Source: Diploptera punctata (lineage: Eukaryota > Arthropoda > Insecta > Blattodea > Blaberidae). Taken from it: DNA of 64,000 bases. The position numbers and the translations under genes are program-made. Below the pieces are notes generated by a model that was given only the letters and a program-made list of their open reading frames with translations, had not been told where the DNA came from and did no database searches. This document shows, piece after piece, positions 9,755 to 21,559 of the stretch (position 1 is its first letter; every line of letters begins with the position of its first letter). The stretch lies in the NCBI GenBank assembly GCA_030220185.1, contig JASPKZ010007430.1, forward strand, positions 1,315,501 through 1,379,500, given 5' to 3'.

Positions 9755-10745
9755 TTATATTGTGAATAATGCTGATGTGGGATTTCCCACCAGACACTTG
9801 CAACGCAACCAATGACGCGCCAGCATTTTAAATGAAGGGGAGGGCTGGCTTACTGCTTTGCTCCGAAGACATCTGGAATTTGGAATAATTAAAGGCGAAC
9901 GAAGCCACCAGAACATTCTAGAAAATATACTAGAAGCATCTTTACAAAATTAGTCGGGATTCCCGGGCTGCTTGTGTAAACTTATGTCCCAATTTTAGCC
10001 AACCTCAAAAGTAGGAGTGTCCTCAAACATTTGGTGACGTCACAACGAACCAAAGGGTCCAGAACCCTACCACCCTAAATGATAGACAAATGCACCAATT
10101 GGTTTAATGTATTTTATCTTAAGGTGGGCGTTATCATATGGTCGCAAATTATATTGAGTGTGAGTAAGTGTTAACCATATCACGAAAATTACAGAATAAC
10201 TTATCTTTTCGTGGTGCCACTGGTACGAGTAAAACTTCTCTTCTCGTGGTGCTACTGGCACGAGTAGTTCACTTAACATATTCATCGTGCTAATGCGAGC
10301 ACATATCCTCGTAGTCTATTGACCATCGGAAGTATATACTTAAAGAAAATAGGCGTGGTGTAATTAAGAATTCAACCGTTAAATTAAGCCTACTCAACAT
10401 AAAGTGGAACCATATGAGACACGCCGATCGTACATACTTTGATTTTTTATCGTGTGTTCAACAAAAAAAAAGTAAAGTTATTATTGCAATTACAACTTGT
10501 CTTTTCTCAACGAGATAGAATCGTGTCCGCACAATCCTTGTGTATCCCGGGACCAAGAGCATCTCATCCTACGGCAACCCACTGAGCTACCCGAAGTCCT
10601 CGACTAAAAGAGGAATCCTTTCAAAATCCTGAAGTCTACTAAATCACCATCTTCATCTCACATTATAACCTAAGCCATTCATTTATGTTCCAGTGTTAGG
10701 CCTTGCTTCCGCAATTAATGATTTCCCAAATCTATATCGCAATTG
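9755..10745. other. Unassigned stretch with a short duplication
   Basis: A short tandem duplication, each unit containing TCGTGGTGCYACTGGYACGAGTA, occurs near 10205-10265. A tRNA-like remnant may lie at 10545-10600. Otherwise nothing was recognised. Confidence 0.35.
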
Positions 10746-10747
10746 AT

Positions 10748-11020
10748 AAAGTGATCCCACTGTAGGATTTGGGTGACCCTTGGGGTAGTAAGACGTTAGA
10801 CTCCCACATTTCTAGACAGTAGGCACGATATATCAGCAAAGTAGTCAGCACTGCGTGACGGCCACATTTGCCCCCAAAACATGCATATGGTATTTATTTC
10901 TGTTAGACGCTGAAACGACCCTAAGGCCATGATACTGCCAGAAGATTTAGGTCAGTTTTAAAATCCTGACCCGATCGGGATCTGAATCCGCGACACTCCA
11001 ACTATACTACAGCGAGCCTC
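10748..11020 (-). mobile_element. SINE-A, old copy
   Basis: On the minus strand a degenerate head, TCAGATCCCGATCGGGTCAGG, precedes TTTTAAAACTGACC and a tail that matches SINE-A ending in CCTACAGTGGGATCAC. It is diverged but collinear with 31957-32257. Confidence 0.65.
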
Positions 11021-11024
11021 AAAA

Positions 11025-11420
11025 ATTATTTTAATCCTTCCTACGATAGAACCCCAGAACTCTGGACTTACGAAATAAGTATTTTACATTTTATGTTTTT
11101 AAGTGTTGAATAAACAATGACTTATACTCTGAAATATAAGAAAATTCATTGTCTGAGTAATTAATTAATCAATTAATATCAATGATACACTCAATATATC
11201 ACTGAAGTTCGAGATGCAGGAATGCTTACTGGAAAATACGAGTAAACAGGCCTTGTTGCATGTTAGGAATTCAATTAAAAGTTTCATCAACATAAGTATA
11301 TATCCAGTTATTGGATGTATAAAATGAATATGCGTGTTTATTACAATTTTCGTGAGATTTACGCACCTTTAATTAGGTGACTGTAGAATCTTTCTTATCA
11401 GATTAGAAGTCGTTCGGTAT
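11025..11420. other. AT-rich stretch
   Basis: Nothing recognised. Confidence 0.4.
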
Positions 11421-11424
11421 GTCT

Positions 11425-11426
<2 letters not shown>

Positions 11427-11480
<54 letters not shown>

Positions 11481-11494
11481 TAATAATAATAATA

Positions 11495-11547
<53 letters not shown>

Positions 11548-11668
11548 TAATAATAATAATAAAATAATAGTAATAATAATAGTAATAATAATAACAATAA
11601 TTGTAGTAGTAATAATAACAACAATAATAGCAATGATAATAACAATAATAGCAATAATAGTAATAATA
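11427..11668. repeat. (AAT)n microsatellite, compound
   Basis: About 240 bases of AAT with AAAT, AGT and CAAT interruptions that increase towards the right. No LINE terminus is visible beside it, unlike the arrays at 30001 and 44553. Confidence 0.95.
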
Positions 11669-11884
11669 GGCAGTCTGATAATCTGGAAACGCTACCTGTT
11701 ATTCGCTATGCCATAGAGGGACTTCTGTCATTCCAACTTCTCTAAAAAATGTTGAACTAATAATACAGTACATAAAATGGCAATTCTTCAGTTTTATAGT
11801 TGGGAAACATGCCACAGAGTACCGTACTCCATGAGCATGGTCTTTTGCTTTAAAAGAAGACAAAAGATCACGAGTTTTTGAGAA
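11669..11884. other. Unassigned short stretch
   Basis: Nothing recognised between the microsatellite and the MITE. Confidence 0.35.
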
Positions 11885-11887
11885 TAA

Positions 11888-12457
11888 GGGCGCTTTCACG
11901 CACACCGGCAAAAGTAGAGCCGGTGACGATGCCATTGCTATTCCCGTTGCCGGTCAAGGGACATTTTCACACATACCGACAAAACCGGAATCAGTGACGG
12001 CCTAATGTCTCCCTCCAACCGTTTATTAGAGCCTATTATTACCTATTTTCAGTTGTTCGTTTCAGACATTTTGTTGTAGATCTTCTTCGAAAAATGCATA
12101 TACTTCATTCCACGCCTTTTATTTTTCGAGTTTATCTTTAAGATAATCAGCTGTTTTATTCCCTAGCTGGGTAACATCCCATAAGTTCTATCAATGTCAC
12201 AATATCGTTCTTAAACAATTTACTCACTTTCGCAATGACAGAAATATAAGAAATCAAAGGAAGACCCATCGCGATGAGAACAACTGCAATACCGATACTG
12301 ATGTGTAAAAAAACCACAAACCCCTCTCCGGCATCCGAATTGTCGAGCTCAACTCCGACGACATTTGGCAGTGTCGGCTGCTGGCCGGTAAATTTTCCGT
12401 ACCAAGCATGTGTGAAAGCTGTTTTATTACAATGTGCTGATGTGTGTGAAAGCTCCC
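11888..12457. mobile_element. Harbinger-like MITE with TAA target duplication
   Basis: Terminal inverted repeats start GGGCGCTTTCACGCACA on the left and GGGAGCTTTCACACACA (read inward) on the right. TAA flanks both ends (11885-11887 and 12458-12460). Further CTTTCACACAT-type motifs lie subterminally at both ends. A 3-bp TAA duplication and GG-starting termini fit the PIF/Harbinger superfamily. Length is 570 bp with no transposase coding. Confidence 0.65.
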
Positions 12458-12460
12458 TAA

Positions 12461-13080
12461 AACTGTGCTAGTAGGGTACAAGTACGTAAGTTCGATTTCA
12501 GTTACTTTTATGTCAAAATTATACTACTTTTCTTCCTCTATCATAAGGTAAAACTTCATAAGTGGTACCTCATTTCTTATTGCAAATCTCCGATTTATTT
12601 TTAACATTTGAATATTTATAAGCTCTTCTGAAAAGGTATGTTTTCTAACTTATGATGTGGCCACAGTTCATAAAATGCTTTAAAAAAAATAGTTGTAAGA
12701 GAGACGATTAGACAGGCGATTGAAGAAAAATATATTAGGCTACAATGAGCACTAGCCTTTACGAACAGCCGTCCTTAGCCAAAAAGGGCATATATAAACT
12801 TTCTTTTAATTCTCAACTTTTCTTGCCATAGTAATGTTTAATGGGCACTCTACCCATTTTTAAACTAAATACCTTGTACAGAAAGTCAAGAAAAACGCTA
12901 ATGTGTAATTATGACTTGTCAGTATCTCAAAATGTTATTGAAATATTTTTATTGAAATAACCTGATATTAAAATTAGTTCCATCAGTTAAAACATTGTTA
13001 TTTATAAAACTAAAATTTATAAGAATATAATGATGAGCAAGTAAGTGTGTGAGTGATTTAACAAATTGCTCATTTAACGA
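12461..13080. other. Unassigned stretch
   Basis: AT-rich, no recognised features. Confidence 0.4.
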
Positions 13081-13084
13081 ATGT

Positions 13085-13393
13085 TTGAAAATGTTGAGAT
13101 ACGCTTTTTAGCCTTAGGAGAGCAGATTGTGTCTCATAGACTATGATGGACAGGCCATGTGGCATGAATGGGGAATGAGAAACGGACATGGAATCATGTA
13201 CGAGGGAAAGCGCCTTATAGATAAGAAAAGAATGAAGTGTACAATAACGTTAATCATAACTTGGGCAGTGTGAATTATGCAGGGAATAATTTATTATTGG
13301 AAAACATTGGCTCATGAAAGAGATGTATAGAGAGCTTATGTCCGCGCGGCCATGAACTTTCGGGTTCAGTGCTGCCAGTGAATTAGTTATTAG
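13085..13393 (+). mobile_element. LINE-alpha 3' fragment, decayed
   Basis: Plus-strand remnants of the GHVARM, LLTGKARE-like, LAHERDV and AYVRAAMN coding stretches. The family terminus TGCCAGTGAATTAGTTATT is present. Confidence 0.75.
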
Positions 13394-13394
13394 A

Positions 13395-13815
13395 AACTAC
13401 AGTAATCTACTTACTCCCTAAGATAATCAAAAAGTAACTTTGAATCAAAAATGGCGGTATGTCTTGTCATGTCCCCATTCTAGTTTCACAGCGATGCCCG
13501 CGACATCTACCGGTGTAAAGTTCTACTGATATCTAATTCTGTATGTTTGCTCCATCTACAGAACTATTCTGAAATCTGGTGATGTCGGTCATGAAGTCGA
13601 TAAAAGCAACTTCTAAAACTTCTGTCCTGCCATCTACAGGTGGAGACTTGAACTACAACAAAATAGCTTAATTGATCGTAACATGATAATGAAGTCTTCC
13701 CTCGTAGAAGCAAAATTTCATTCATACTTTTACTTCATGACGTATGCTTAGCGTGTCATTCAAATGATTATACTACAATGAAACTATGTTCCCACATGCA
13801 TTTCTCTCCTCTAAA
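13395..13815. other. Unassigned stretch
   Basis: Repeated CATCTAC motifs occur near 13506, 13552 and 13631 (ATCTACCGGTG, ATCTACAG, ATCTACAGGTG), suggesting an old internal duplication. Not assigned to any family. Confidence 0.35.
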
Positions 13816-13819
13816 GACA

Positions 13820-14075
13820 AGTAACGAACCTTTTAAATGTCACTCGCCTCTGGATCCAAGATTCACGAGTTCTAGCCCGGCCAGGGTTGATAGATTTTTC
13901 GGGCGTAAAAATATTGAGTAGGATGGGTTTCTTCAGAATGGAACTAACGCTGTGGATCCCGTATCGTAGATTTAAGTAACGCAAAAGAACATCAACATTT
14001 AAAAAAGTGATCTCTGAGCAATATGTATCGGCCCTTTTACGCACAGATTTAAATTGCGACGCTAATTGCCTATCC
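13820..14075 (+). mobile_element. SINE-D, old copy
   Basis: The tRNA-like head contains TCACTCGCCTCTG and TCACGAGTTCTAGCCCGG (B box), followed by CCAGGGTTGATAGATTTT as at 33229 and a tail containing GGATCCCGTATCGTAG. The end GATTTAAATTGCGACGCTAA is shared with the tails at 42622 and 45555. Confidence 0.6.
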
Positions 14076-14364
14076 ATCGCCTTTGCATCTTAAATTCTGG
14101 AGACCCGCATTAGATTCCCAACAGATATGAAGATCTTAAATCTCCATCTTCTTCCTGTGCTTGTGTGAAAAAAAGGGGGAAATTAAACGTTAAACAGTTT
14201 TATCAAAAAATATAAAATAGTAAAAACAAAAAAAATAGAAAATATATCAAAAAAGGCATAAGTAAATAAGGTAATTCGACTCGATTCTCTTGACATTTGG
14301 TATGAATAAAAGTGAGAAGAAATCGACTATATGAGAATGCAATTAAATTAAATAAATATCCACC

Positions 14365-14683
14365 TTAACTCGTGTCCAACTCAGGGTTGGGTCGAGGGAT
14401 GAGATGAGTTGAAACCCCTATATTTATAGAGGTCTGTGAACGACAAGGGTGCCGGCCGACCACTCCTAACGCACGGTCACAGGGGTCGATGGACGAAATT
14501 AAACTAAATAGATGAGGTGAGTATGGAGAAATGATGGAATGAAATTGATGGCAGGGGAAAACGGGAGAAACCCCGAAAACACTGCCCAAGATCCACCACG
14601 AAATCCACATGAAGTGACCGAGTCTCGATCTTGGGACCCCAGCGGTGAGAGGCGATCGTCTAACCACTTGCGTCACAGAGCCG
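14365..14683 (-). mobile_element. SINE-C
   Basis: Minus-strand head GTGACGCAAGTGGTTAGACG with B box AGATCGAGACTC, then a body matching the copy at 6003 in order. The 103-residue frame across it is incidental. Confidence 0.75.
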
Positions 14684-14689
14684 CCGCAA

Positions 14690-15090
14690 TGTAATATTAG
14701 TTTAGAAAATATGCTATTTAAAAATGACGTTAGCTCTTAAAATGTCGTTAAATAAGAAGCCTGTAATTGCAGTTTTTTTTTCCGTTTGCTTTAATTTGTG
14801 AAACATTCTTATTATTGCTAGAGGCACTCTTTTTCGTATAATCGATATATACGACAAAGGAATTAAAGCGATTCAAAGGTATCTTCGTGAATCATGTGAT
14901 TATGATTAATAAAATATCGATATTATGTAGGCGAATTATACCGAAAAGTTCTATTTGTATATCGAAATATGCTAATTTTGAGGAAAATGGAAAATAACGG
15001 CAATAGTCACAGAATATAATAACTTTTGAAATATATTCCCAATTTCTGTGTGTGAATAGAAAACCCAGCTAGAGAAAAATATAGGGAAAT
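14690..15090. other. AT-rich stretch
   Basis: Nothing recognised. Confidence 0.4.
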
Positions 15091-15485
15091 CAGTACTAGG
15101 AAACACTTAAGTCATCCCTTATACCTGGGTACAACATAAACGAAACACTGCATTTCTGATGGTGTTGTAATGGTGATTTGGGGTTTCCCCAGGAATCTTA
15201 ATTTTTGTATTTCTTGCAAGTAGTCCCTACTTTCTTTTAAAATTAGAATAATTAAAAATTTAATCAAACTGAAATAAAATCTATAAAGCAGTACCAGGAA
15301 ATACTTACGCCATCCTTTATAGCAGGATGTAACGTAAACAAAAGACTTGCATTTCTGGTGTTGTTGTAGTGGTGATACAGATTTTTCCACGAATCTTAAG
15401 TATTTTTTTTATTTCTAGCAAATACCTTCTTCTTCAGAATTAAAATAATTTAAAATGTAATTAAATTGAAAAATCAAATCTATGT
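15091..15485. repeat. Two-unit tandem duplication, ~198 bp
   Basis: CAGTACTAGGAAACACTTA at 15091 recurs as CAGTACCAGGAAATACTTA at 15289. The following CATCCYTTATA, GCATTTCTGRTGKTGTTGTA and AATTAAAAT stretches also recur in order. The units have diverged substantially, so the duplication is not recent. Confidence 0.75.
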
Positions 15486-15554
15486 TTAACAGAATTTATA
15501 AAGTGAACATTGTGATTGTTATCTACGGTTCAACATTAAAAACATCATTTTGAA

Positions 15555-15650
15555 TAAGTATAAATTCCGGATGGTGTTTCTCTTGAGGCCGAAACAGGTC
15601 AACAAATGGCCTAAATTCGTGAATGTACTATGATGATGATGTTGAAGTAT
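15555..15650 (+). mobile_element. LINE-beta 3' end
   Basis: Contains GAGGCCGAAACAGGTCAACA, then CCTAAATTCGTGAATG and a short (ATG)n tail, matching the terminus at 21241-21295. Only the extreme 3' end is present. Confidence 0.55.
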
Positions 15651-15654
15651 AAAT

Positions 15655-16520
15655 TTAATTTAAAAGCTCGCTACCAGTAATACAATCTTAATGTCAAATC
15701 GAGCTATTAATAGTGTATAGTAATTTTTAAATCAGAAAGTCAATGAAAAATAATAAAAATGTTGAAAATAAATGTGCAGAGATAGAAGTACAGTATCTAT
15801 GCACGAGTTTGAGCGAGGAAACTTGTCAAAATAAAATTAATAGGTTAGAATGTAGGAATGAGAGAGGAAGGAAATGAGAGGCAAAGCCTCTGTTTTTATA
15901 TAAAAACTCCGACGAATTCACTGGAAATGTGTTCATGAAAGAGTTTTCTGTTATAATTTATTACACGCTTGCTGTCTTATACAAGGTAAGGAGTAATATA
16001 TGTTATCATTTAATTAAATCATTAATAATTTAACAACTGATAGAATTAAGAATAAAGTAATACAATATTATAGGCTTAGTATTTATTTATTTGGATTCCT
16101 AGCATCTCTAGCACAACTCACTTGTAATTTTGGAATGCGAAAAATGATTGCCTCTATTTATTGCCCTGAGAGAAGGGAAATTTACATTTTCCATTTATTG
16201 GCAAGGCTGGGATAGTTCTTTCAAAATAGTTCTCAATCCAACATTTTACTGGAAAAATGTATTATCAAAATTGTTTTAGAAAAGCTATGGATTTACCTTT
16301 TGAGAATTCGAAGTCCCTAAATGTGTGAAAGTTTAATAACATTGCGCTACTCACATGCATACATTTATCTGAACCCAATATAAAACAACTGTAGGTTTCA
16401 TTCACACTGTTAAATCAATGTTCTATATACCTTTTCCATAATTAGTTAGGGTCCTAAAGTATCTACAAATTCAAACGAAAATTGAACATACAAATATGAG
16501 AAATTAACTTCTCAACAATG
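15655..16520. other. AT-rich stretch
   Basis: No recognised element before the target duplication of the LINE-delta insertion. Confidence 0.4.
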
Positions 16521-16536
16521 TAGTACATCTCATCTT

Positions 16537-17336
16537 TTTTTTTTTATTTACACATATGTTACAGCCCGTGTTTCGCCAATGGTATATCACGGGATATTTA
16601 CAGTTTTACACTTGTTCAATTATTGTTCTAGTTGTTCTTGTAGTTGACGGAAGATCCTCGTAAGAAATTCTGCAACGTTGACTGTGTTAAAGTGGAACTT
16701 CAGAATATTTGGCGGACTAGCAATTTGTAGTATAGCTGGTCGATCTCTGGAGAACATGTTGCATTCAGTCATCAGATGGTGGGCCGTCTGCAGTGATTTT
16801 TCTGGGCAGTTGCAATAAGGTGAAGCAGTTTTGTTCATTTTGTGTAGGTAGGATTTAAATAGTCCATGGTTGGTGAGAAATTGTGTGGTTATATAATTAG
16901 GCCATAGGGATAGGGACAGTCTATAGGGTATGTTGGGGATGAACATTTTGGTATGGAAGGCGTCATTTGATTTGGTGTAAATTAAATTCCAGATTGTTTC
17001 ATAGTATTCTTTTAATAACTGCTTGCCTCGTGTTATAGGGATGGAGTTATAGTCGATAGTATTTTTGTAGCTAGCGGCTATTTTAGCCAGATAGTCAGCT
17101 CTTTCATTCCCTCGAAGACCTGCGTGACCTTTAACCCAGTGGAGGTCAATCTTTCTCGTCTTTTTGAGTACGATTAGCTTTTCTCTGATTTGGATCGCCA
17201 AAGGGTTGGTTGATTTTCTATTGGCTATGGCTAGAAGAGCGGCTTGTGAATCTACGTGGATAGCATATGTTGAAATTACATCTTTTTGTAGTTCAATCCA
17301 TTCAACTGCCATTTGAATTCCAAGGAGTTCTGCCTG
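16537..17336 (-). mobile_element. LINE-delta, 5'-truncated insertion with 14-bp target duplication
   Basis: GTACATCTCATCTT occurs immediately outside both ends (16523-16536 and 17337-17350). On the minus strand the element runs from the RNase H coding region through a short 3' UTR to an A-rich tail at 16537-16550. This is a textbook 5'-truncated target-primed insertion. The coding part is described separately. Confidence 0.8.
16620..17336 (-). pseudogene. RNase H and zinc-knuckle end of a non-LTR retrotransposon polyprotein
   Basis: An open frame of about 239 residues forms the C-terminal end of a reverse-transcriptase polyprotein of the kind (I, Jockey or R1-type) that carries RNase H. QAELLGIQMAVEW supplies the catalytic Glu, HVDSQAALLAI the middle Asp, and LHWVKGHAGLRGNERADYLA the final Asp. 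The first Asp (normally TDGS) is absent because of the 5' truncation. After RNase H comes a ~110-residue tail with a cysteine-histidine knuckle, YCNCPEKSLQTAHHLMTEC. The uninterrupted frame suggests a fairly young insertion. The first 14 codons of the longer open frame (17337-17378) lie in the target duplication and flank and are not retroelement sequence. It cannot be active, having no endonuclease or RT. Confidence 0.85.
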
Positions 17337-17521
17337 GTACATCTCATCTTCCACATGATAATAATTATAGAACCCCAACCTTTTACATATTTAATTTCTA
17401 CCACCGGTACAGGAAACCAGGGGCTGCCGGACGTTGCAATCATAAGAAATATGCATTGATTTAACTTGTATGCTGGTACATAATCTATAAATGTATGTCT
17501 TAATTCGTATTTACTGTACAA

Positions 17522-17522
<1 letters not shown>

Positions 17523-17578
<56 letters not shown>
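17523..17578. repeat. (AAT)n microsatellite
   Basis: About 18 AAT units followed by an A-run. Confidence 0.95.
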
Positions 17579-17579
<1 letters not shown>

Positions 17580-17583
<4 letters not shown>

Positions 17584-18375
17584 TAGGTTAAACTAAGAAA
17601 ATATAAAAAGAAATAACATTAATAACAATGAAAATAATAATAATTGATTTGGTCTTGATGAAAATCCATGATGTTTATTTTTTTAAATAAAACTATCATA
17701 GTTTTATGTGATTTTCATAAACATATTTATAATAAATAAAACTATCAAAGTTTTATATATTTTCTTAAATATGTTTATGAAAATCATATAAAACTTAGTT
17801 TTTAAATAAATAAATAATAATATTTATAGTCCAATTCAGATTTAAAACATAAAATGTTATTATGTGACATTGTACATTTAATTATTCATTTATTTTATTT
17901 GTTGAAAAGTTTTGATTTTCCTATGTTCCTTTCCTTGTACGATTTTTATTTCAAGGGGTTTCTTTAAATTCTGCAAAATGGTCCGGTGAAGTCGAGACAT
18001 CTCTTTATTATGTTTATTGTTTAGTTTATTCCATTGTATTTATATAAACTGTATCTCAAAATTTTAGCAATAAATTATAATCAACATCATCATCATCATC
18101 ATCATCATCAACAACATCAATATCATCATCATCATCATCATCATCATAGCATATTATACTAAACGTAAGCAATTAAAGAAAATAAAAGGAAGGAACCAGA
18201 AGCCAAGATGTGGACGTGCATTCATCTTATCGCTTAATTGCTTTGATCACTGTTATTACTGTCCATTATAAGAAAGTACAAACAATGGAATGATTGGTTA
18301 CGGCTTTCTGAAATGATACAATTGGCCTACACAAGATAAACACATGAATTTATTTTAATAACTTCAATACCAACC
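17580..18375. other. AT-rich stretch with (ATC)n array
   Basis: A pair of inverted segments around ATAAAACTATCAWAGTTTTAT occurs at about 17685-17800. (ATC)n lies at 18085-18148. No genes. Confidence 0.5.
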
Positions 18376-18665
18376 GTTCGGGTTAGCCCAGACAAGTCCG
18401 TGTGAACATCGGGAAGCGCAGTATTCAAATCCCGGTGCAATGCACCGTGAAAAAAATCATGTTTTTCTTCAGTTATCGAGGCAAATGCTGGGTTGAAACT
18501 TTAATGCCATCGATCATTTCACAATTCACTGAAATTACTATCAGTGCATTTACCGATGTCAATAAAAGACATAAACAGCTCAAAGATGCTAGATGTGATA
18601 TGAACAAGAATATTCAAAAGTATCAAAACAAATAAATAAATAAATAATTAAATAAATATATATAT
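18376..18665 (+). mobile_element. SINE-H (single copy seen)
   Basis: tRNA-like head with GGGTTAGCCCAGAC (A box region) and ATTCAAATCCCGG (B box), a ~180-base body, and a tail of (AAAT)n repeats running into (TA)n. I infer a SINE from the head plus repeat tail. No second copy in the window supports it. Confidence 0.45.
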
Positions 18666-18679
18666 ATATATATATACAT

Positions 18680-19825
18680 ATCTCAAGTAGGAGCTGCGGA
18701 AACTACAAGAAATCCGCAAAAAATCGAATTTATGGTCAGATTTTGCTTGTTTATGAAATATATACTTTTGTTAATTACGTCGTATATATCAAATATTGTT
18801 GCTAAAAAAAGAACAATTTAAAAAAAAATTAGTTCCAGGTAAACCTCCGCTCCTAATGTCAGATTTTACTCCTTTGCGGAATTTTTTCTTCTTACATTTA
18901 AATCGTATAGGCATATGTCATGTTTCGTTGCGAGAAAACAACAATTCTAACCACAATAGTTTTGAGAAAGTCCCCATTAATATTTCAGTTTCTGCATTAA
19001 CTCCTACTTTTAATGACCCTATGTTGCTGTTTAACGAACTGGATGTTACTTTTCTTACTCAAATGTTAGATGCCGAGTTTCGTTGAAGGAAAAAAAAAAG
19101 AATGTGAGCCGCTAGAGAATTTTTTAAATTTTGGTTTTTCAGGAGAAATCTCCTCCCAATGATCTGATTTCGCTGATAGTTTGTTTCAATGACATATACT
19201 TAGTTTCGATGCGAAAAAAAAAGTAAAATTGCGGCAGATAGAGCGACTTTTTAATTTTCGCTTCATGTTAATCGCACCCACTCTCCCCACTCATAATAAA
19301 TATCTAATTCTACTCGTTAACGAACTGCATATTACGTTTCTTAATTGATATAATTATGCCCAGTTTGGTTTAAAAACCAGTGGCTAGTAAACAGAATCCA
19401 TGAAGATTTCAAATGAGAATGATACATTCGGAAATCGCTGAAACTGTCTAAAAAAAAATCCTGCAGGAAACTTTCTACATAATAATACGATAATTTCCTC
19501 GACAACCTAACGAAAATTTAAGATAAAATACGATTTTAATAAGGTGGTATTTTGTTAAGGCCTAGAGATAACAAACCCGTGTACGTTAGCTTAGTATTTT
19601 ATTTATCGACTTCCTTTAATAGTTGACGTAATTAATGACATTTAAAATCTGGGCGTGAAGGGAACGAAAACTTTCTTCAGAGACGTCTTTCTTCAGGCTT
19701 AAGACTCTTTTATGTACTATAAATATACGATATAAGGCAAAGGTTTTAGTTCTTTTCCCATGTAACGCATAGTAAGAATTTCTACACTCTGAAAAAAGAA
19801 GACATCTATCCACAACGGCCTACGT
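18680..19825. other. Unassigned AT-rich repeat-like region
   Basis: Motifs such as GCGAGAAAACAAC, GTTTAACGAACTG and TGTTTCGTTGCG recur loosely two or three times here, and related wording appears at 22060-22560. It may be one old repeat family present in multiple degenerate units. Not resolved. Confidence 0.35.
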
Positions 19826-19829
19826 TGAT

Positions 19830-20125
19830 GCCTGGATTAATTCCAAACCCCTCCGCAGTACACATGTCTAGAAGGCATGTGGTACTGTAGATGGTGATTT
19901 TTCAATCGTATGGAGATGTTAAACCTTGCGTCCTCTTGGTACTTTTTTTTTTACATGAGCAGGCTAATACCGGCATTGAGTTTCACTTTCTCCCTTTTCT
20001 TCGTTCTCAAACGACACACTTACGCTATACAAAGCACTTGAACACACGATCATCTTTGTAAGCTACACAATACAAGGACACTATCTATGAGAACTGATCT
20101 GACGAAATTCTGAGTAAATTGACAC
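19830..20125 (+). mobile_element. SINE-G, 5' truncated
   Basis: Starts at TGGATTAATTCCAAACCCCTCC and contains GTACACATGTCTAGAAGGC, GATGGTGATTTTTCAATCG and CTCCCTTTTCTTCGTTCTC, in the same order as the copies at 39215 and 47181/48667. The tRNA-like head is missing. Confidence 0.65.
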
Positions 20126-20208
20126 GCACATACTTGATATATTAGAAAAAAACAACTAAGATGTGTAAAAGATTAATAATTTTAAATACATTTACAATAT
20201 TTTATAGC

Positions 20209-20534
20209 AAAACTCCATAGCGCGACAAGCCTACAAGGTCCTTGACCTACTAACCGACTGCTGGTCTCACATCCACATGTGTTAATCACAGAGATGAGCA
20301 AATATACCGCCAGTGTAGGAGTGATATGTGGCCAGCATGTCGGATCCCCAGCAATTATAGCTAGTTTTCTCAACCAGCAGTCTCTACTTAATGTAACTAC
20401 TCAAAGGCACCGGTCCCATACTGGCCGATATTCCATGAGAAAATGTCTTCCCCATGGGGATTGGAACCAGCACAAGTCCCGTAGTTCTGCAATAAGGCAC
20501 CATGCCTTAAACAGCTCAGCAACGGCGCGGGACA
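20209..20534 (-). mobile_element. SINE-E
   Basis: Collinear with the copies at 40881 and 61950. The minus-strand head (GTCCCGCGCCGTTGCTGAGC) lies at the right end, with CATGGGGATTGGAACCAGC as the B-box region. The left end carries GCGACAAGCCTACAAGGTCC. Confidence 0.75.
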
Positions 20535-20859
20535 TTTTTCTAACAACCTATGCAATATTTTATTTGTTTCGATGTAGAATTATTCTGCTAGATGAGAAAA
20601 TGTATCCATAAATTTATAAAATAACGCAGTTCAAAACACTTTGGAAATTTGAATTTTATGCTCTAAATAAAATGATTTATTTATGTTTTCTGGGTCACTG
20701 ATCACGAAAATGATCCTTAAATACATTGGATGGTTTTTATTTTCGAGGTAAAGGCACTGACTATATGTACGTTACAACAAAATAGGGGCAAAAATAAATA
20801 AATTTAAAAAAGTAACAGACAAATAGACTACAAAGCAGTGAGCTCTATGATTTATAGCT

Positions 20860-21292
20860 TATAGGAAACCAGATATAATAAGAACAATTAAGTACCGTAG
20901 ACACAAGAGAGACCCAATTGAAATTTTATAAAACATTGGCAGTACCGGTACTGCTCTATGGATCAGAAGCCTGGATACATAAAAAACAAGATTTGAGTAG
21001 GATAACGGCGGCATAAATTAAATTTTTGAGATCTGTTAAAGGGTGCACTAAGGAAGACAGAATCAAGAACACAGAAATAAGACAGGAACTTGAAATATTT
21101 GCAATAACTGATAAAATAGATACATATATACAAAAATGGAAGCAACACATAGACAGAATGAATGAAGATAGATATCCAAAACAAATAACAAAATACAAAC
21201 CTAAAGGCACCCGAGATGTGGACAGACAGAGATGGGCTGAAGTCGGAACGGGTCAACAGACCTAATTCATGAATGCAGATGATGATGATGAA
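20860..21292 (+). mobile_element. LINE-beta 3' fragment with RT C-terminus
   Basis: Plus-strand frame pieces KTLAVPVLLYGSEAW, FLRSVKGCTKEDRIKN and RYPKQITKYKPKGTRD form the thumb and C-terminal end of a non-LTR reverse transcriptase, with one stop codon after ITAA. The terminus GTCGGAACGGGTCAACAGACC plus a (GAT)n tail ends the element. The RT catalytic YADD region is missing (5' truncated). Compare the copies at 50560 and 52640. Confidence 0.75.
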
Positions 21293-21558
21293 GTATCGTA
21301 GACTGAGAGAGGTTGGACATGGGGCGAGTATGGAGTATGAAAGAGGGGCATGGGAGCTTCTAGAAGGAAAACCAGAGAGAAAACGCCTAGTTGGTAGACC
21401 AAGAATGATGTGGGAGAATAACATTAACTTTTATTTGAGGGAAGTAGATTATACAGGGGATGATTAGAAAACATTAGCTCAGGACAGGAATGTGTGGAGA
21501 ATTTACGTCAGTTCGGCCATGAACCTGCGGGTTCGATAGTGCCAGTAAGTTAGTTATT
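21290..21558 (+). mobile_element. LINE-alpha 3' fragment
   Basis: Encodes remnants of RLREVGHGASMEYERGAW and GRPRMMWENNI, and ends AACCTGCGGGTTCGATAGTGCCAGTAAGTTAGTTATT. It abuts the tail of the preceding LINE-beta piece, so one probably inserted beside or into the other. Confidence 0.8.
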
Positions 21559-21559
21559 T

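Noticed and set aside
17267..17521. Extra upstream coding for the RNase H polyprotein
   Set aside because: The 14-bp target duplication places the retroelement boundary at 17336. Frames beyond it are flanking DNA.
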